Assembly: GCA_001771285.1 (NCBI GenBank)
Contig: METI01000139.1
Coordinates: forward strand, 1-45,272
Origin: a candidate division NC10 bacterium RIFCSPLOWO2_12_FULL_66_18
Lineage (GTDB): Bacteria; Methylomirabilota; Methylomirabilia; Methylomirabilales; 2-02-FULL-66-22
Reading direction: 5' to 3'
Length of the DNA: 45,272 nt
Part shown: positions 16,353-24,584 of the stretch, piece by piece
Position numbering within the stretch: the stretch's first letter is position 1
Layout: each line of letters begins with the position of its first letter
The notes under the pieces: model-generated
What the model was told of the DNA's origin: nothing
The model's input: the letters and a program-made list of their open reading frames with translations, nothing else
The model's database searches: none
Program-made: the position numbers and the translations under genes

Positions 16353-17887
16353 GGCTTCATGTCCAGTCCAAACATCGAATTGACCTGATTCAGGATGGGG
16401 GTGGGAACATTGGCGAGCCACAGAATTCCCATGATGATACAGAGGGAGGCCAAAACCCAGATCGGCGATAGCATGCCGAAGGGGATTTCCTCTCTTTGAA
16501 CGTGAGACCCATGGGAAGCGTGAGAGTGGTCTTGCTCCTTCCCTCTCTTCATATACATCGTCTCGATGACCCGCCAGAAGTAAACCAGATTCAGAAGAGA
16601 ACTCAGGAGCAGAACGGCCACAAAGAAGAATTTCTTTGCCTCGATGGAGGCCAGGATTATATAGAGCTTGGAGACAAATCCCACACTCGGTGGGACGCCG
16701 ATCATAGAAATCGCGGCGATCACGAAAGCCGCGCAGGTGTATGGCATCTTCCTTCCTAATCCCACAAAGTCCTTGATATACCAAAGGTCCGCCTTGTAGA
16801 TGAACGCGCCCGCGACGAGGAAGAGACAGCCCTTCATCAAAGCGTGATTTAGGATATGCATTAATGCAGGATTGAGCCCCCCCCATGGGAGGGTCCGCGC
16901 AGAGGTCGAGAGGCCCAGGGCCAGGACGATGTACCCCATGTTGGCGACGCTCGAATAGGCCAGCATCCTCTTCAGGTTCACCTGGGTGATGGCAAGAACC
17001 GAGCCGATGATGATCGCCACTGCCCCCAGCCAGGAAAGAATGTCAAATATGGGCAGCAACCGGAGGAACCGGAGCGTAAATACGGAGAACGCCACGCGGA
17101 TGAAGGCGTACGTGGAGACCTCAATGATGATCCCGGACAGCATCGCGCTGATCTCCGCCGGAGCGAAAGCATGCGCATCAGGAAGCCAGGTATGGAGCGG
17201 GAAAAGCGCCATTTTGATGCTCAACCCCACGAGGAAGAAGACAAAGGCCGCCAACACGACTCTGTTTCCATAGAAAGGAGGAAGCAGGAGCGAGAGGTCT
17301 TGTATATTCAGCGAGCCAGTGACGGCATAGAGAAATCCGACCCCGAGCAGGAAAAAACAGGCTCCGATCGAACCGAGGACGAGGTAAGTGAAGCTTGCCT
17401 TCAGGGCGATCTTCCCCCTTGACGCGATGAGGGCGTAGGCGGACAGGGAGGTGATCTCAAGAAAAACGTACATGTTGAAGATATCGCCAGTCACGGTGAT
17501 GCCGCACAGCCCGGTGATGAGGAGTTGGTAAATCGTGTAAAAAGAGACCACCTTTTGAGGCAGTTCATGCTCGATGTTTCTCTTGGAATAGATCACGCAG
17601 ACAAGGCCGAGGAAGAGGAGGACGACCAAGACATAAGCGTTCAGTGCATCCATCACATATTCGATCCCCCAGGGGGGGGCCCAGCCTCCCAACCGGTAAC
17701 GGATGGAGCCCACGGTCATAACGTGATGCAAGATGAAGAGGGACGCAATGAATTGACCGAGGAGGGTGGCGAGGGAGATATACCAGGCGGTTTTTCTGTT
17801 GATCCAGCCGGCGATCAGGATCGTGATCGCGGAAAGCAGGGAGACAACGACTACCAATACAGGAAAATGTTCGACGACGCTTGGCAT
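16349..17887 (-). CDS. mnhD: Antiporter subunit D-like (first MnhD)
   Basis: A 512-residue MnhD/NuoN-type subunit. It has the family core with MYVFLEITSLSAYALIASRG, LSIKMALFPLHTWLPDAHAF, VANMGYIVLALGL and ILNHALMKGCLFLVAGAF. A His-rich cytoplasmic loop (DHSHASHGSH, near residue 460) interrupts the C-terminal helices; it could bind metal, but that is speculation. The start is ATG 17887. It follows mnhC by 42 bases and overlaps the second D subunit by four. Confidence 0.88.
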   Translation of the reverse strand: MPSVVEHFPVLVVVVSLLSAITILIAGWINRKTAWYISLATLLGQFIASLFILHHVMTVGSIRYRLGGWAPPWGIEYVMDALNAYVLVVLLFLGLVCVIYSKRNIEHELPQKVVSFYTIYQLLITGLCGITVTGDIFNMYVFLEITSLSAYALIASRGKIALKASFTYLVLGSIGACFFLLGVGFLYAVTGSLNIQDLSLLLPPFYGNRVVLAAFVFFLVGLSIKMALFPLHTWLPDAHAFAPAEISAMLSGIIIEVSTYAFIRVAFSVFTLRFLRLLPIFDILSWLGAVAIIIGSVLAITQVNLKRMLAYSSVANMGYIVLALGLSTSARTLPWGGLNPALMHILNHALMKGCLFLVAGAFIYKADLWYIKDFVGLGRKMPYTCAAFVIAAISMIGVPPSVGFVSKLYIILASIEAKKFFFVAVLLLSSLLNLVYFWRVIETMYMKRGKEQDHSHASHGSHVQREEIPFGMLSPIWVLASLCIIMGILWLANVPTPILNQVNSMFGLDMKP

Positions 17888-17929
17888 GTCATTCTCTTAA
17901 ATGACCGGACCACTCCTCCAGGATTTCCC

Positions 17930-18325
17930 TCAGGTCCAGGTCATCCCTTTGTCTCTTGACTTTTCGATAATTTCGCTCTCTTCGATCGTTCCATACTCTT
18001 GATGCATCCGGATCACCAGGGAAAGCGCCACCGCTGTCGTCGCCACGGATACGACAATCGCCGTCAGGATGAGGACATGGGGCAGCGGATTCGCATAGAC
18101 ATATCCCTTCCGGATGATTTCCGCGTCCACAATCGGAGCCGTTCCAGCCTTGACCGCTCCCAGGGAGATGAAATATAAAAAGATCGCCGTCTGAAATATG
18201 TTCAAGCCGATGATCTTCTTAATAAGATTATCCTTGGCGACGATCCCGTAGAAGCCGATCATCATGAGGATGATGGAGATCCAGTAGTTATATTTTGCGA
18301 AGATTTTTGCGATGAACCACTCCAT
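17930..18325 (-). CDS. mnhC: Antiporter subunit C (NuoK-like)
   Basis: 131 residues with three helices of the MnhC/NuoK family (WISIILMMIGFYGIVAKDNL, KIIGLNIFQTAIFLYFISLG and HVLILTAIVVSVATTAVALS) and an acidic/basic tail. The segment DPLPHVLILT of typical MnhC is present as ANPLPHVLIL. Its start overlaps the end of mnhB by one base. It contributes to the membrane arm of the antiporter. Confidence 0.88.
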   Translation of the reverse strand: MEWFIAKIFAKYNYWISIILMMIGFYGIVAKDNLIKKIIGLNIFQTAIFLYFISLGAVKAGTAPIVDAEIIRKGYVYANPLPHVLILTAIVVSVATTAVALSLVIRMHQEYGTIEESEIIEKSRDKGMTWT

Positions 18326-18804
18326 TATCTCGATCCCTCTTCTTCCTCCTCTTTTCCATCTCCATCCTTCAGTGCGAGGTCGAAGAAGATGGAAACGATG
18401 ATGGCCATGACGGTAATCCCGATGCCTATTTCGACAAAGTCCATGCCGAGGGCCCTGTTCTCTTCAAAATGGGAGGTAAAGGGAATGAATCCGTAGTTGA
18501 GATACTGAGCAGCCCCCAAGGTGAAAAAGATCGCCAAGAGCCCGATACCGGCATAGATGTATAATCCCAAGGAGCTGAGGATGATATTGCCCGATTCCGG
18601 AAATCTTGCCCCACCATCGGTGAGATTGAAGGCGATGACATACAAAATGAATGCCGAGGCAAAGACGACGCCCCCCTGGAAACCTCCCCCCGGTCCTCCG
18701 GCCCCGTGAGTGATCACGTACAGGCCGAAAAGCTGAATGAAGGGGATCATGACACGGGCTACCGTCTCAACGATGATATTTCCTTCTCCCTGTTTTTCTT
18801 TCAC
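18325..18804 (-). CDS. mnhB: Antiporter subunit B
   Basis: 159 residues, MnhB family: four helices with the family hallmark THGAGGPGGGFQGGVVFAS (near residues 32-50) and IGIGITVMAIIVSIFFDLAL. A Glu-rich C-terminal tail (GKEEEEEGSR) is cytoplasmic. It overlaps the upstream MbhE-like gene by four bases and abuts mnhC. Confidence 0.9.
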   Translation of the reverse strand: MKEKQGEGNIIVETVARVMIPFIQLFGLYVITHGAGGPGGGFQGGVVFASAFILYVIAFNLTDGGARFPESGNIILSSLGLYIYAGIGLLAIFFTLGAAQYLNYGFIPFTSHFEENRALGMDFVEIGIGITVMAIIVSIFFDLALKDGDGKEEEEEGSR

Positions 18805-19331
18805 AGTCTACTTCGCCTCCTCAACAAGAGGATCACGGACACCCCTGCGGTGAAGATGACGGTTGTTTCTCCTAGGGTGTCGTACCCTCGGTAATCAGCC
18901 AGACCATAAGTGACCATGTTCGTAACAGCCGTCTCTTCCAACCCTTTCTCGATCCATCGGGCTACAAAGGCATACCGGGATATCCTGAGTTTGTCCCCTT
19001 CTTCCCTTATCCAATAATACTTTTCCTCCTTAGCGTAATGGAGCTCTTCCTTCGCAATAAAGGCATTCCATTCTCCCTCAATTCCCGGGATCTTCTCCAC
19101 GCGAGAGGGAGGAGGAAGCCCTCTCTTCGCCAGTTCCTTGGACAATTTCTCCGGGACGACGTGCTGATCCATGAGAGAAGCGACGTGATCGACCTCCAGC
19201 GTGAACAGTTCGACAGATTTGATGGGAGGCGCATTGGGGTCGCCGAAGACAGGAATGTCCTCCGCTATGTAGACAAAAAGGGCGCACAGAAGAACGATCA
19301 CAATGAGGGCGATCACCCTTAGCCTGTTCAT
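18801..19331 (-). CDS. MbhE/MnhA C-terminal-like subunit with a soluble insert
   Basis: A 176-residue protein. An N-terminal helix (IALIVIVLLCALFVYIAEDI) and a C-terminal helix with NMVTYGLADYRGYDTLGET are characteristic of the MbhE-like part of MnhA. Between them lie about 90 polar residues (IKSVELFTLEVDHVASLMDQ through to KGLEET) with no helix. This is much longer than the loop of typical MbhE-type subunits as I know them and would face the periplasm. ATG 19331 is preferred to an in-frame ATG four codons upstream because GGAGAAG precedes it; it overlaps the previous stop (ATGA). Confidence 0.7.
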   Translation of the reverse strand: MNRLRVIALIVIVLLCALFVYIAEDIPVFGDPNAPPIKSVELFTLEVDHVASLMDQHVVPEKLSKELAKRGLPPPSRVEKIPGIEGEWNAFIAKEELHYAKEEKYYWIREEGDKLRISRYAFVARWIEKGLEETAVTNMVTYGLADYRGYDTLGETTVIFTAGVSVILLLRRRSRL

Positions 19332-19573
19332 TTCTTCTCCCACCTCACTGTTCTGGAGATGGTCGCAACAAGGAAAGCTGTGGTGGCCCCTGCGCCCACG
19401 GCGGCTTCGGTGAAACCCACATCCACGGATTGCAATTCGACCCAGATGAGCGCCATGAGAAAGCTGTAAGCACCCAAAAGAATCACAGCACTCAACAGAT
19501 CTCTGAGGGTGATGGCCGCTATGGCGATGACCACGACGAAGAATAGCAAAATGAGATCGATGGACACGATCAT
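19328..19573 (-). CDS. MbhD/DUF4040-like subunit
   Basis: An 81-residue protein with three short helices, similar to the DUF4040 domain found in the MnhA C-terminal part and as separate MbhD subunits (LRDLLSAVILLGAYSFLMAL, then DVGFTEAAVGAGATTAFLVA). The Glu in the last motif is conserved in this family. Together with the downstream gene it replaces the C-terminal half of a one-piece MnhA, as in Mbh-type complexes. Confidence 0.85.
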   Translation of the reverse strand: MIVSIDLILLFFVVVIAIAAITLRDLLSAVILLGAYSFLMALIWVELQSVDVGFTEAAVGAGATTAFLVATISRTVRWEKK

Positions 19574-19629
19574 TTAAAGGCCTCCCGCGTTATCCACCCT
19601 GTTCAGGGTAATTGGTCCTTCGTTTCTAC

Positions 19630-20133
19630 TCACGTCTCCATGAACACATGAGCGACTTTCCTTTGCATCGTCTGATCCACGAGAAGAGCATGCGCAGGCT
19701 CCTTCGCGATGGCATGGACCCAGAACTTTCCTCGCTCGGGCTCGACCAGGAGTGTGATTGTCCCGGGAGTCAGGGTGATCGAATTGGCCAGGGTGAGCAG
19801 GGACAATTCCCCTCGAAGGATCGTCTCAAATTCGATGATGAGGGGATCGATCGGCATCTTGGGATGCAACACCCTGTAGGCCACATCGATGTTGGCCAGT
19901 ACAATCTGCCACAGCTCCCAGGGGATATACATGATGAGCCGGAGCGATTTCAGGAGCTTGTTTTCGCTTTTCCCATTCACGAGGAGGTCGCGGGAGATGA
20001 TGGCCACAATAGCGCAGCAGACCAGTCCGGAGATGAGATGGAAAGCATCGAAGATCCCTGACAGAAGGACCCAGAACACGGCCATGACGCAAAAGGTGAA
20101 GAGGAGTCCGAACCACTTCTCTCCCTTCCTCAT
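19630..20133 (-). CDS. mnhE: Antiporter subunit E
   Basis: 167 residues, MnhE family: N-terminal helices (FGLLFTFCVMAVFWVLLSG, FHLISGLVCCAIVAIISRDL), the membrane-associated WELWQIVLANIDVAYRVLHP segment and the soluble tail with LANSITLTPGTITL and WVHAIAKE. The gene overlaps the upstream mnhG by four bases. Downstream, a gap of 56 bases precedes the MbhD-like gene. Confidence 0.9.
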   Translation of the reverse strand: MRKGEKWFGLLFTFCVMAVFWVLLSGIFDAFHLISGLVCCAIVAIISRDLLVNGKSENKLLKSLRLIMYIPWELWQIVLANIDVAYRVLHPKMPIDPLIIEFETILRGELSLLTLANSITLTPGTITLLVEPERGKFWVHAIAKEPAHALLVDQTMQRKVAHVFMET

Positions 20134-20459
20134 CTCCTCTCCTCCCCCAGACGCCAGGGTTCCACTCCTGTTTTGTACGCTGCTTTCATGATGGCATGGG
20201 TTGCCGTTGGGTTGGCTATGAAAATGAACAATATGAGGAAAGCAAGCTTTGCAGGCACAAGGAGCGTTTCAGGATACTGGAAGAAGTGATATACCATCGC
20301 ACCCAGGATGACGAGTCCTGCCCCCAGCGTGTCACATTTGCCTGTCGCATGCAGTCGCGTATAGAAATCAGGGAATCTCAGCAAGCCAATGGACCCGACC
20401 ATGGCGAAAAAGACGCCGGTCCCCAGGAGCGCCGTTACGACAACATGCACTATGATCAT
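20130..20459 (-). CDS. mnhG: Antiporter subunit G
   Basis: 109 residues, MnhG/PhaG family with three helices and the diagnostic IGLLRFPDFYTRLHATGKCD motif (near residues 24-43) followed by GAGLVILG. It overlaps mnhF by four bases and mnhE by four. It is a small structural subunit of the Mrp-like complex. Confidence 0.92.
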   Translation of the reverse strand: MIIVHVVVTALLGTGVFFAMVGSIGLLRFPDFYTRLHATGKCDTLGAGLVILGAMVYHFFQYPETLLVPAKLAFLILFIFIANPTATHAIMKAAYKTGVEPWRLGEERR

Positions 20460-20716
20460 AATTCACCTCTTTCGATATATTTTGCGAACACCAGGGTCCC
20501 TATAAAGTTGATCATTGCATAGAGCAGGGCAATATCAAAAAAATAGGGTCGTTCGAAATAATACCCCATGACCACGAGGAGCACGATCGTTTTGGTCCCA
20601 ATGATATTCACTGCTGCCACCCGATTAAATACACCAGGACCAGCCACTGCTCTGTACAAAGAGAGCGCCATCGTTATTGTAATTAACAAACTCGCAACGA
20701 AAAAAATCGTAATCAC
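20456..20716 (-). CDS. mnhF: Antiporter subunit F
   Basis: An 86-residue MnhF subunit with three helices and the family signature YRAVAGPGVFNRVAAVNIIG. The GTG start at 20716 is supported by GGAGAAG just upstream and by the usual length. The frame remains open upstream, but that part lies in transposase and permease remnants. It is the first gene of the block; any promoter must lie in that eroded sequence, and I could not identify one. Confidence 0.85.
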   Translation of the reverse strand: MITIFFVASLLITITMALSLYRAVAGPGVFNRVAAVNIIGTKTIVLLVVMGYYFERPYFFDIALLYAMINFIGTLVFAKYIERGEL

Positions 20717-20722
20717 GCTCTT

Positions 20723-20860
20723 CTCCAAAGTAGCTTTGGAAATTGCTGGTGGATCAAGCTCCTCTCCAAAGCACTCAAGCAGCACCTGAAGATTAAGACG
20801 TATGTAGGGACCGGCGCCTATGCCCTCACTTTCCAGATCTGGACGACCCTGATCGCCCTC
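20723..20860 (+). pseudogene. IS4-type transposase C-terminal fragment
   Basis: The plus strand reads WWIKLLSKALKQHLKIKTYV followed by GT, then ALTFQIWTTLIAL. This is the C-terminal pattern of IS4-family DDE transposases (W-x-K-QHLKIK-x-F-x-G-T, then QIW-x-A-L-I-A). The rest of the gene is missing. It lies at the exact border between the AT-rich antiporter block and the GC-rich flank, so it marks an insertion junction. Confidence 0.65.
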
Positions 20861-20961
20861 TTGCCCGCCATGGACACGATGGTGCGGTTGATCTTCTCCA
20901 TGCCGATGGCCACGTACGTCGCCAGGAAGATCGAGACGGCCAGCACGGCCGAAAGCCCCAT
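20818..20961 (-). pseudogene. Truncated ArsB/NhaD-like permease start
   Basis: From ATG 20961, preceded by AAAGGAGG, the frame reads MGLSAVLAVSIFLATYVAIG and then MEKINRTIVSMAG, the first helix and conserved EKINRT segment of ArsB/NhaD-type (ion transporter superfamily) permeases. Similarity ends near 20,863, where transposase-derived sequence begins, and a stop follows at 20818. A permease of about 430 residues is expected, so about 90 percent is missing. I did not find the remainder at the left edge of the block. Confidence 0.65.
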
Positions 20962-21123
20962 GAATGCCCTTGCCTCCTTTCCGTGAGGACCGCCCGCCCG
21001 GCGCGCCCTGGCGGGACCCTGTCAGGTGCGCCACCGTCATCCCCCCCGCCCTCTGCACAAGAAAAACCGCGGCCACCCTAACACACGCCCTCGGCCGTGG
21101 CAAGGGGTCCGGAGCCGCGTGCC

Positions 21124-22359
21124 TCAGAGGAGGCGCGGCGTATCCGGCGCCGCCGGCAGCTCCGCGGGGACTCCTTCGGCGTGCAGTCCCCGCGCCCCCT
21201 GGCGCGCCCGGCTGAGCTGCCCCTTGAGTTCCTCGCGGCTGTTCTGGAGCTGGGTGATCGCCCGGGAGAGGCGCCCGTCCACCTCGCCATCCATCTTCTC
21301 CAGGGCGTCGGCAATGGTCGTCAGCGCCTGGCTGAGGCGGGCCGTGTCGATCTCGCTGCCGAAGCGCAGGACCACCTGGAGCAGGGACAGGAGGTACGGG
21401 ATAGCCTGGGTGTAGCTGATGATGACGATCCCCTGCTTGAAGGCCTCCACGTGCGCCTCGACGCATAGCTCGAAGACCGGATCGGGGACCGCCAGCACCC
21501 CGAGCTGGATCGTGCGGTCCGGGTCCAGGTACTTGGTCACCTCCCGGACCTTCTTCTTCACCTCGGTCTGGATCTCCTCGACCAGGGCCTTGCGCGTCAA
21601 GGGATCCTCCGTCTCCTGAAGCCGCTCCAGAGGGGCGAGCGCCGGCCACTTGCTGTCAATGGGCAGCAGGCGCCCGTGCGGCAACCGCAGGGCGAACTCC
21701 ACGGTTTTGTTGTTGATGGTGAGGTTCGTCTCCCGCAGCTCCGCCGGAAGCTGCGCCAGGATCGTGCCCAGGATGTTCTCGCCGGCGATCCCCCGGGACT
21801 TGGTCCCGGCCAGCACCGTCTCCAGTCGCTTCAGGGCGTCCCAGCCCTCTTGCTCGCGCTTCTCCCGGATCTGGTCGGCGGCCTGGATCTGGGCGACCAG
21901 CTCCCGGGTCTGGGTGATCTCGGACCGCAGGCCTTGCTGGGCCGCCGCCAGGTTGCCCGTGAGCGATTCCTGCACCTGGCCGAGGTGTTGCGCCAGCAGC
22001 TCCTGCGTCCGGACCGTCCGGTGGACAAGCTCCGTGACTCCCGTGAGGGCCTGCTGGGTTTGATGGATCCGCTCGGTGACCGCCGCCGCCGTTTGCTGGA
22101 CGGCCGCGTTGCCCTGTTCCCGGGTCTGCACGACCTCGGACCGGAGGACCTCCTGGGTCCGGGCCACTCCCTGGACCTCCCCGGACAGTTGCCCCACCCG
22201 ACTCCCTAGATCTCCCAGGCTGGCTTGGAGGTTGGCCAGAACCGCCCCGGCCGCCTCCACCCCTGGCCGGCGGCGGAGGAACAACGCCAAGAGGCCAATT
22301 CCCAGAAAGATCAGGAATCCAAGGGCGCCGAGCACGATCAGGAGTTGACTTTGTGTCAT
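21124..22359 (-). CDS. rmuC: RmuC-family DNA recombination protein
   Basis: 411 residues. An N-terminal membrane helix (about 5-28) is followed by a long coiled-coil region (about 40-180) rich in Gln, then the RmuC nuclease-like domain (about 185-360; GIAGENILGTILAQLP, LPIDSKWPAL, YLDPDRTIQLGVLAVPD). RmuC limits DNA inversions and recombination and resembles PD-(D/E)XK nucleases. ATG 22359 is used rather than the GTG immediately before it; GAGGTGAG lies upstream. Its neighbours on both sides are unrelated. Confidence 0.88.
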   Translation of the reverse strand: MTQSQLLIVLGALGFLIFLGIGLLALFLRRRPGVEAAGAVLANLQASLGDLGSRVGQLSGEVQGVARTQEVLRSEVVQTREQGNAAVQQTAAAVTERIHQTQQALTGVTELVHRTVRTQELLAQHLGQVQESLTGNLAAAQQGLRSEITQTRELVAQIQAADQIREKREQEGWDALKRLETVLAGTKSRGIAGENILGTILAQLPAELRETNLTINNKTVEFALRLPHGRLLPIDSKWPALAPLERLQETEDPLTRKALVEEIQTEVKKKVREVTKYLDPDRTIQLGVLAVPDPVFELCVEAHVEAFKQGIVIISYTQAIPYLLSLLQVVLRFGSEIDTARLSQALTTIADALEKMDGEVDGRLSRAITQLQNSREELKGQLSRARQGARGLHAEGVPAELPAAPDTPRLL

Positions 22360-22484
22360 CACTCACCTCGGACGGCTGTGCGGGGTTTGCACAGACTACA
22401 CAAGGCGGCGCTGAGATTCAACCTTTCTCTCCCCCAGGCCTCTAAGTGGGTAAACGGCAGGACAACCCACAAAGGAGGACAGCC

Positions 22485-23057
22485 ATGACGCGACATCGGA
22501 CGTTCGTACTGACCGGCAGCCTGATCCTGGGTCTCGGGCTCGTCGCGCCGGCCCTGGCCCAGAGCGTGGACGACCGGCTCTCCAACCAGGCCGGGCGGAT
22601 CTCCGAGGGCATCCGCGGCGGCTCCCTCACCGCCCGTGAATCAGCCCGGCTCGAGCGCGAAGAGTCCGCCATCGCCCGCAAGGAGCAGCGGTTCCTGGCC
22701 GACGGGAACCTGAGCCCGTGGGAGCGGCGCCGGCTCATGCGAGACGAGGAGCGCGCCTCCCGCGACATCTGGCGCGAGCGCCACGACAACCAGGGGACCA
22801 TGGCCCCGACCCCGTGGGTGGATGGCCGCCTGCAAAACGAACAGCGCCGGATCGATGCCGGCGTAGGGGACGGCTCACTCACGGCGCGCGAGGCGCGGCG
22901 CCTCCAGGCCGGCGAGAACCGGATCGCCGCCGAGGAGCAGCGCTTCAAGTCCGACGGCACCTTCACGCCCCGGGAGCGTCAGAAGACGATCCATGACGAG
23001 AACCGGCTGTCCCGGCAGATTTACCGCCAGCGGCATGACGATCAGCGCAGGCGGTAA
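22485..23057 (+). CDS. Secreted two-repeat protein, EF-hand-like acidic loops
   Basis: A protein of 190 residues with a signal peptide (about 1-26, ending APALAQ). The mature part is two copies of a motif of about 75 residues, each made of a Gly-x-Leu-Thr-Ala-Arg-Glu helix, an EF-hand-like loop (ADGNLSPWERRRL and SDGTFTPRERQKT), and a conserved end (DIWRERHDNQ and QIYRQRHDDQ). The ribosome site AAAGGAGG is strong, and a GTGGGT/ACCCAC hairpin (22446-22470) lies just before it. I know similar small periplasmic proteins only as hypothetical. Binding of calcium or another cation is inferred from the DG loops. Confidence 0.75.
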   Translation: MTRHRTFVLTGSLILGLGLVAPALAQSVDDRLSNQAGRISEGIRGGSLTARESARLEREESAIARKEQRFLADGNLSPWERRRLMRDEERASRDIWRERHDNQGTMAPTPWVDGRLQNEQRRIDAGVGDGSLTAREARRLQAGENRIAAEEQRFKSDGTFTPRERQKTIHDENRLSRQIYRQRHDDQRRR

Positions 23058-23156
23058 CCCGCGGCTCAACGGACGGCACGGCCGTTGCACTTGCGTCCAC
23101 CTCGCAGCCGTTTGACCGAAAACAGCACACGAAAATCATTCACCAAGGAGGACGAC

Positions 23157-23486
23157 ATGAACATCCGACTCGGAATCGTTGCAGCCACCATCGCCCTCGT
23201 CGGCATCGCGGGCCTGCCCCTGGCCGAGGCCGGCGTGATCAAGAACCGGGAGGTACGGCAACAGAAGCGCATCGGTCAGGGCGTGGAGAGTGGCCAGCTC
23301 ACGGCCAAGGAGACCGCCAAGCTCGAGCGGGAAGAGGCGAAGATCGAAGCCGATCGCGAGAAGGCCCTGGCCGACGGCAAGATGACCCGGAAGGAGAAGG
23401 CCAAGCTGACGCGCGAGCAAAATCGCGCCTCCCGCCGCATCTACAAGGAAAAGCACGACGCCCAGAAGCAGCCCGGCGCGAAGTAG
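23157..23486 (+). CDS. Secreted one-repeat paralogue of the upstream protein
   Basis: 109 residues: signal peptide (about 1-25, ending LAEA) followed by a single copy of the repeat carried twice by the upstream protein: GVESGQLTAKETAKLEREEA, then the loop ADGKMTRKEKAKL and the end RIYKEKHDAQ. AAGGAGG precedes the ATG. The 99-base gap and same strand suggest a duplicated gene pair. The Lys-rich mature part is basic, unlike the Arg-rich one of its neighbour. Function unknown. Confidence 0.75.
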   Translation: MNIRLGIVAATIALVGIAGLPLAEAGVIKNREVRQQKRIGQGVESGQLTAKETAKLEREEAKIEADREKALADGKMTRKEKAKLTREQNRASRRIYKEKHDAQKQPGAK

Positions 23487-23526
23487 TCCCCCGCCGCCAG
23501 GAGCGCAGGATCAAGACCTTTCCTTC

Positions 23527-23608
23527 ATCCGCAGATTACGCAGATTGCGCAGATTTCACCGGGGGAATCCTTCCGGAACAATCTGCGTAATCTGCGTAAT
23601 CTGCGGAT
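23527..23608. repeat. Dispersed palindrome family A, copy 2
   Basis: Two 29-base arms (23527-23555 and 23580-23608) made of GCAGATTACGCAGATT words are reverse complements at 28 of 29 positions, with a 24-base loop containing GAATCCTTCCGG. This is the cleanest copy. It lies between the secreted-protein gene and the end of a convergent HAD gene, where it could act as a bidirectional terminator. Confidence 0.85.
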
Positions 23609-23657
23609 AAGTATTGGTTCGCCTCCGAGGGTTTTTTTGGAAGGTCTGTGGATGCTG

Positions 23658-24401
23658 TCAGTGTGAAGCGGGTAGGAGGACGGCCGGCAGCGCGTGCAGG
23701 CTCGGGATCGCCTCGGCGCCGTTCGAGGCCTGGCTGACGCCCGTCGGATGGCACAGGTGGATGGCCCGCATCCCGACGCCCTGCGCCCCCGCCACGTCCG
23801 TGGTCACGTCGTCCCCGACGTGCGCGGCCTCGGCCGGCGCGACGCCCAGCGCGGACACGGTGCGGTGGAAGATCTCGGGATGGGGTTTCCGCAGTCCGAC
23901 CTCGTCGGAAAAGGTGAGGACGCGCAGATAGGGCGCCAGCGCCAGGCGCTCCAGGATCAGGCGCAGCATCTTGCCGGGCGTCCGCCCGGTGTTGCAGATC
24001 AGACCGAGGACGAGGCCACGAGAAGAAAGGGTGCGAAGCACCTCCAGCGCCCCGACGTTCGGAATGGGCGGCGCCGAGAGGATGGGCAGGCAGTAGGCCT
24101 CATCCAGCGCGTCCATCAGTCCGCCTTCGGCGGGCACGGCACCGTCCACCCCCAGGCTCTCCAGCATGAACCGGACTTGCCCGCGCGACCCCACATCCCG
24201 CCGGCTTGACCAGAAGACCTCTTCCAGCCTGGCGCCCGCCGAATCGTAGGCCCGGTCCACCGCTGCGACCTCGACGCTGATCCCGTGGCTGGAAAGAACC
24301 TGCTGGAAGCCGCCGACGCGATCCGCCCGCGCCCGGCGCAACCCCTCTGGCGTGTCCAGGATCAACGTCTGCCACAGATCGAACGTCACCGCTCTCAGCA
24401 T
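23658..24401 (-). CDS. HAD-superfamily hydrolase
   Basis: A 247-residue HAD phosphatase-like protein. Motif I is VTFDLWQTL (nucleophile Asp8; the usual second Asp is replaced by Trp10 context), motif II ICNTGRT near 136, motif III LRKPHPEIF near 170 and motif IV HVGDDVTTDV near 192. The helical cap between residues 20 and 100 is of the C1 type. The nucleophile-plus-two residue is not Asp, so a dehalogenase-like activity is possible; the substrate is unknown. Confidence 0.82.
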   Translation of the reverse strand: MLRAVTFDLWQTLILDTPEGLRRARADRVGGFQQVLSSHGISVEVAAVDRAYDSAGARLEEVFWSSRRDVGSRGQVRFMLESLGVDGAVPAEGGLMDALDEAYCLPILSAPPIPNVGALEVLRTLSSRGLVLGLICNTGRTPGKMLRLILERLALAPYLRVLTFSDEVGLRKPHPEIFHRTVSALGVAPAEAAHVGDDVTTDVAGAQGVGMRAIHLCHPTGVSQASNGAEAIPSLHALPAVLLPASH

Positions 24402-24584
24402 GATTCAGGTCCTGAGTGTTCTCTTGCTCTATCGTCCCATTCGGATCGGGCCCGTGGCGGTTGGCTGCGCATGTTACGGTAGCAGAGGGGCCACGCCCTG
24501 GCAAATCGCGGCGGCGCGCGCCAGCGCGGTCCGAGCCTCCTGACATATTGGTCGCCGAGGCCGTGTTTCCCTTGAAGCCACCGC

